Part shown: positions 63,816-64,000 of the stretch, piece by piece
Layout: each line of letters starts with the position of its first letter
Position numbering within the stretch: the first letter of the stretch is position 1
Assembly: GCF_023078275.1 (NCBI RefSeq)
Contig: NC_062980.1
Location: 13,720,783-13,784,782, forward strand
Reading direction: 5' to 3'
DNA from: Leguminivora glycinivorella
Taxonomy: Eukaryota; Arthropoda; Insecta; Lepidoptera; Tortricidae
DNA: 64,000 nt
Translations under genes and position numbers: made by a program
Notes under the pieces: generated by a model
The model's input: the letters and a program-made list of their open reading frames with translations, nothing else
The model's database searches: none
What the model was told of the DNA's origin: nothing

Positions 63816-64000
63816 GGGGCCTGAACAGAGACAGCACTATGTATCGCGCGGCCGCCGACTACGCAAGTCACCGCGTAATTATAATAACCGTTCGGCTCCT
63901 TATTAGATCGTGTACAGTCAACAACACAGCTGGCAAGACAAAGTGCCAAAAATATGTATAGAGTATTTTATTTCCTGTACAAATGTTGGTACTTGGTACA

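Overview
The window reads as genomic DNA of a moth or butterfly (Lepidoptera). It is AT-rich, intron-rich and packed with repeat families typical of that order: small Helitrons (TC...CTAG inserted between A and T), tRNA-derived SINEs, 5'-truncated LINEs, foldback and hAT elements, and TTAA-flanked MITEs. The species cannot be named from sequence alone. There are no bacterial-style operons, rRNA genes, intact tRNA genes or CRISPR arrays.

Region 1 (about 1-27.2 kb) is a mosaic of nested transposable elements. It starts inside a TIR element (copy A, 1-895) whose second copy lies inverted at 17956-19974. After several MITEs comes a 2.16-kb hAT-type element (5981-8139, TSD GTACCTAG). A 5'-truncated LINE (9261-10447) abuts a large minus-strand DIRS-like tyrosine-recombinase retrotransposon (about 10.45-22.04 kb). 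The DIRS element keeps a spliced-looking gag, RT-RNase H and tyrosine recombinase. Three later insertions break it: a hAT-like element in its 3' complementary region, a BEL/Pao LTR element in the recombinase, and copy B in the RT. Next is an LTR element (22641-27198) with near-identical 258-bp LTRs that carries only an envelope-like reading frame, itself split by a 3.1-kb foldback with about 1-kb arms.

Region 2 (about 27.2-46.8 kb) has no confidently recognised host gene. It holds foldback-family copies, SINEs, Helitrons, a degraded U6 snRNA-like sequence (31634-31735) set among recurring TGCGCA-centred motifs, long-range inverted repeats (29474-29643 with 34692-34862), a 121-bp tandem repeat, and a LINE 3' fragment with a restriction-like endonuclease domain and perfect 14-bp TSDs. 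A possible distal first exon (35829-35882) is phase-compatible with the gene downstream.

Region 3 (about 47-59.4 kb, plus strand) holds the one clear host gene, a gamma-glutamyltransferase (GGT) of the membrane-anchored type. Eight exons with good splice sites and continuous phase encode 491 residues, from the start and N-terminal anchor to the GAAGGT motif. The last 80 or so residues are not found and probably lie past the right edge. Intron 3 contains a foldback repeat split by a 4.16-kb hAT element, which is in turn split by a LINE. Every coding exon from 2 to 8 has one or more decayed partial copies of itself beside it in the same orientation. I call these echo exons, and they are the most unusual feature here.

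Region 4 (59.4-64 kb) is AT-rich intron-like DNA, an unrecognised exon-like ORF, a LINE 3' end, a palindromic heptamer satellite (GGTAWCC)n, inverted GGTTTT/GAAACC arrays, a 12-copy minisatellite and a MITE.
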